Shown here: positions 63,024 to 63,307 of the stretch, piece by piece | How positions within the stretch are numbered: position 1 is the stretch's first letter | How the letters are laid out: each line of letters starts with the position of its first letter | Origin: Bacteroidota bacterium | Lineage (GTDB): Bacteria; Bacteroidota; Ignavibacteria; Ignavibacteriales; Ignavibacteriaceae | Direction of reading: 5' to 3' | Assembly: GCA_022708025.1 (NCBI GenBank) | Contig: JAKIZM010000011.1 | Location: forward strand, 1-63,307 | DNA: 63,307 nt | The notes under the pieces: model-generated | What the model saw: only the letters and a program-made list of their open reading frames with translations | Told to the model about the DNA's origin: nothing | Databases searched by the model: none | Made by a program: the position numbers and the translations under genes

Positions 63024-63307
63024 AGTTTTAGTTCCTTTTAATAGTTTTTTTAAGCGATTTTTCTGATAGAAAACTAAATCAATAAAAACAACAAATCATC
63101 ACGCAAATGCGTGATTTTAAAATGCTAAATTTGAAGAATTATTGAAAATTATCGTCGAGAAGGGGGGAAAAAAGTAATTATTTCTTCTGTCAGTCTGAGT
63201 AGTTCGACAGGCTCACTGTAAACTTTGTCGAAGACTGACTATTTAATCTGTTATTATTTTTGAAAAATATAATAAAAAGTCACACTTCGATCCCGCAAGA
63301 CGGGACA
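63024..63307. other. Upstream region of copy 2, to window end
   Basis: Closely matches 60896-61112: the T-rich leader, the 18-bp palindrome at 63098-63115, then GTCAGTCTGAG...CGAAGACTGAC repeats and, at the edge, another CACACTTCGATCCCG repeat. A third tandem unit may lie beyond the window. Confidence 0.65.
63098..63115. promoter_or_regulatory. Perfect 18-bp palindrome upstream of copy 2
   Basis: ATCACGCA-AA-TGCGTGAT, 75 bp before the start of copy 2; identical to 60970-60987. Confidence 0.5.

Overview
The window reads as chromosomal DNA of an AT-rich, Gram-negative member of the Ignavibacteria (Bacteroidota/Chlorobi lineage). Evidence: two secreted proteins end in the type IX secretion sorting domain beginning FVLHQNYPNPFNP, which is typical of that group. 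There is also a TonB receptor paired with a DUF4249 lipoprotein, an LpxH-like lipid A enzyme, many lipobox lipoproteins and several S23-type four-helix-bundle genes. The lineage call is an inference; no rRNA gene is present. Clear AAGGA/GGAGG ribosome binding sites precede many genes.

Layout. 1-6.7 kb (+): the end of a propeller protein, gatA and a GNAT enzyme, sucD with a histone-like lysine tail, ndk, a NamZ-type muramidase and a lipoprotein. 6.8-12.8 kb (-): NfeD-type protease, class A PBP, LpxH and an M1 aminopeptidase. 12.9-17.8 kb (+): glgC, uvrC, a lipoprotein, a small unknown protein and SixA. The SRP RNA gene follows on the minus strand at 17.9 kb. 18.1-22.4 kb (-): a large hybrid histidine kinase abutting an orphan DNA methyltransferase.

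22.6-32.8 kb (+) is a tricarboxylate gene cluster: isocitrate-dehydrogenase family enzyme, homoaconitase-type hydratase, PrpD-family dehydratase, a fused citrate lyase ACP/beta subunit and citrate lyase alpha. The core genes are separated by three small four-helix-bundle genes, a degenerate HD protein and an ORF6N protein. Each four-helix gene is enclosed by complementary ends whose sequence differs from copy to copy, which recalls the intervening sequences of 23S rRNA. The PrpD gene is also flanked by a 23-nt inverted repeat. This is the best candidate in the window for an undescribed system.

32.8-33.9 kb is a REP/RAYT cluster: one intact Y1 transposase, eight near-identical 29-nt palindromes, and three palindrome-bounded mini-elements that keep only the first ~25 codons of a transposase. 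Two palindromes supply the last codon and stop of the gene before them (citF and the transposase). Next come a patatin, an S37-like peptidase, a TonB/DUF4249/PEGA-propeller operon, a decaying AbiE toxin-antitoxin pair, and an RHS tip cassette with a lipoprotein and an orphan RHS fragment.

45-59 kb holds acs, fused ftcD, a quinone-reductase-like MDR, an LTA-synthase-family enzyme, typA/bipA, a GH20 hexosaminidase, an aldo/keto reductase with an apparent ATC start, and a metallo-beta-lactamase fold protein. Between several of these lie clusters of a GTCA...TGAC hairpin family. 59.2-63.3 kb is a tandem duplication of a delta-60-repeat T9SS cargo gene with its upstream palindrome. The two copies carry different dispersed repeats inserted in frame at the same two points of the sorting domain, like the Rickettsia palindromic elements.
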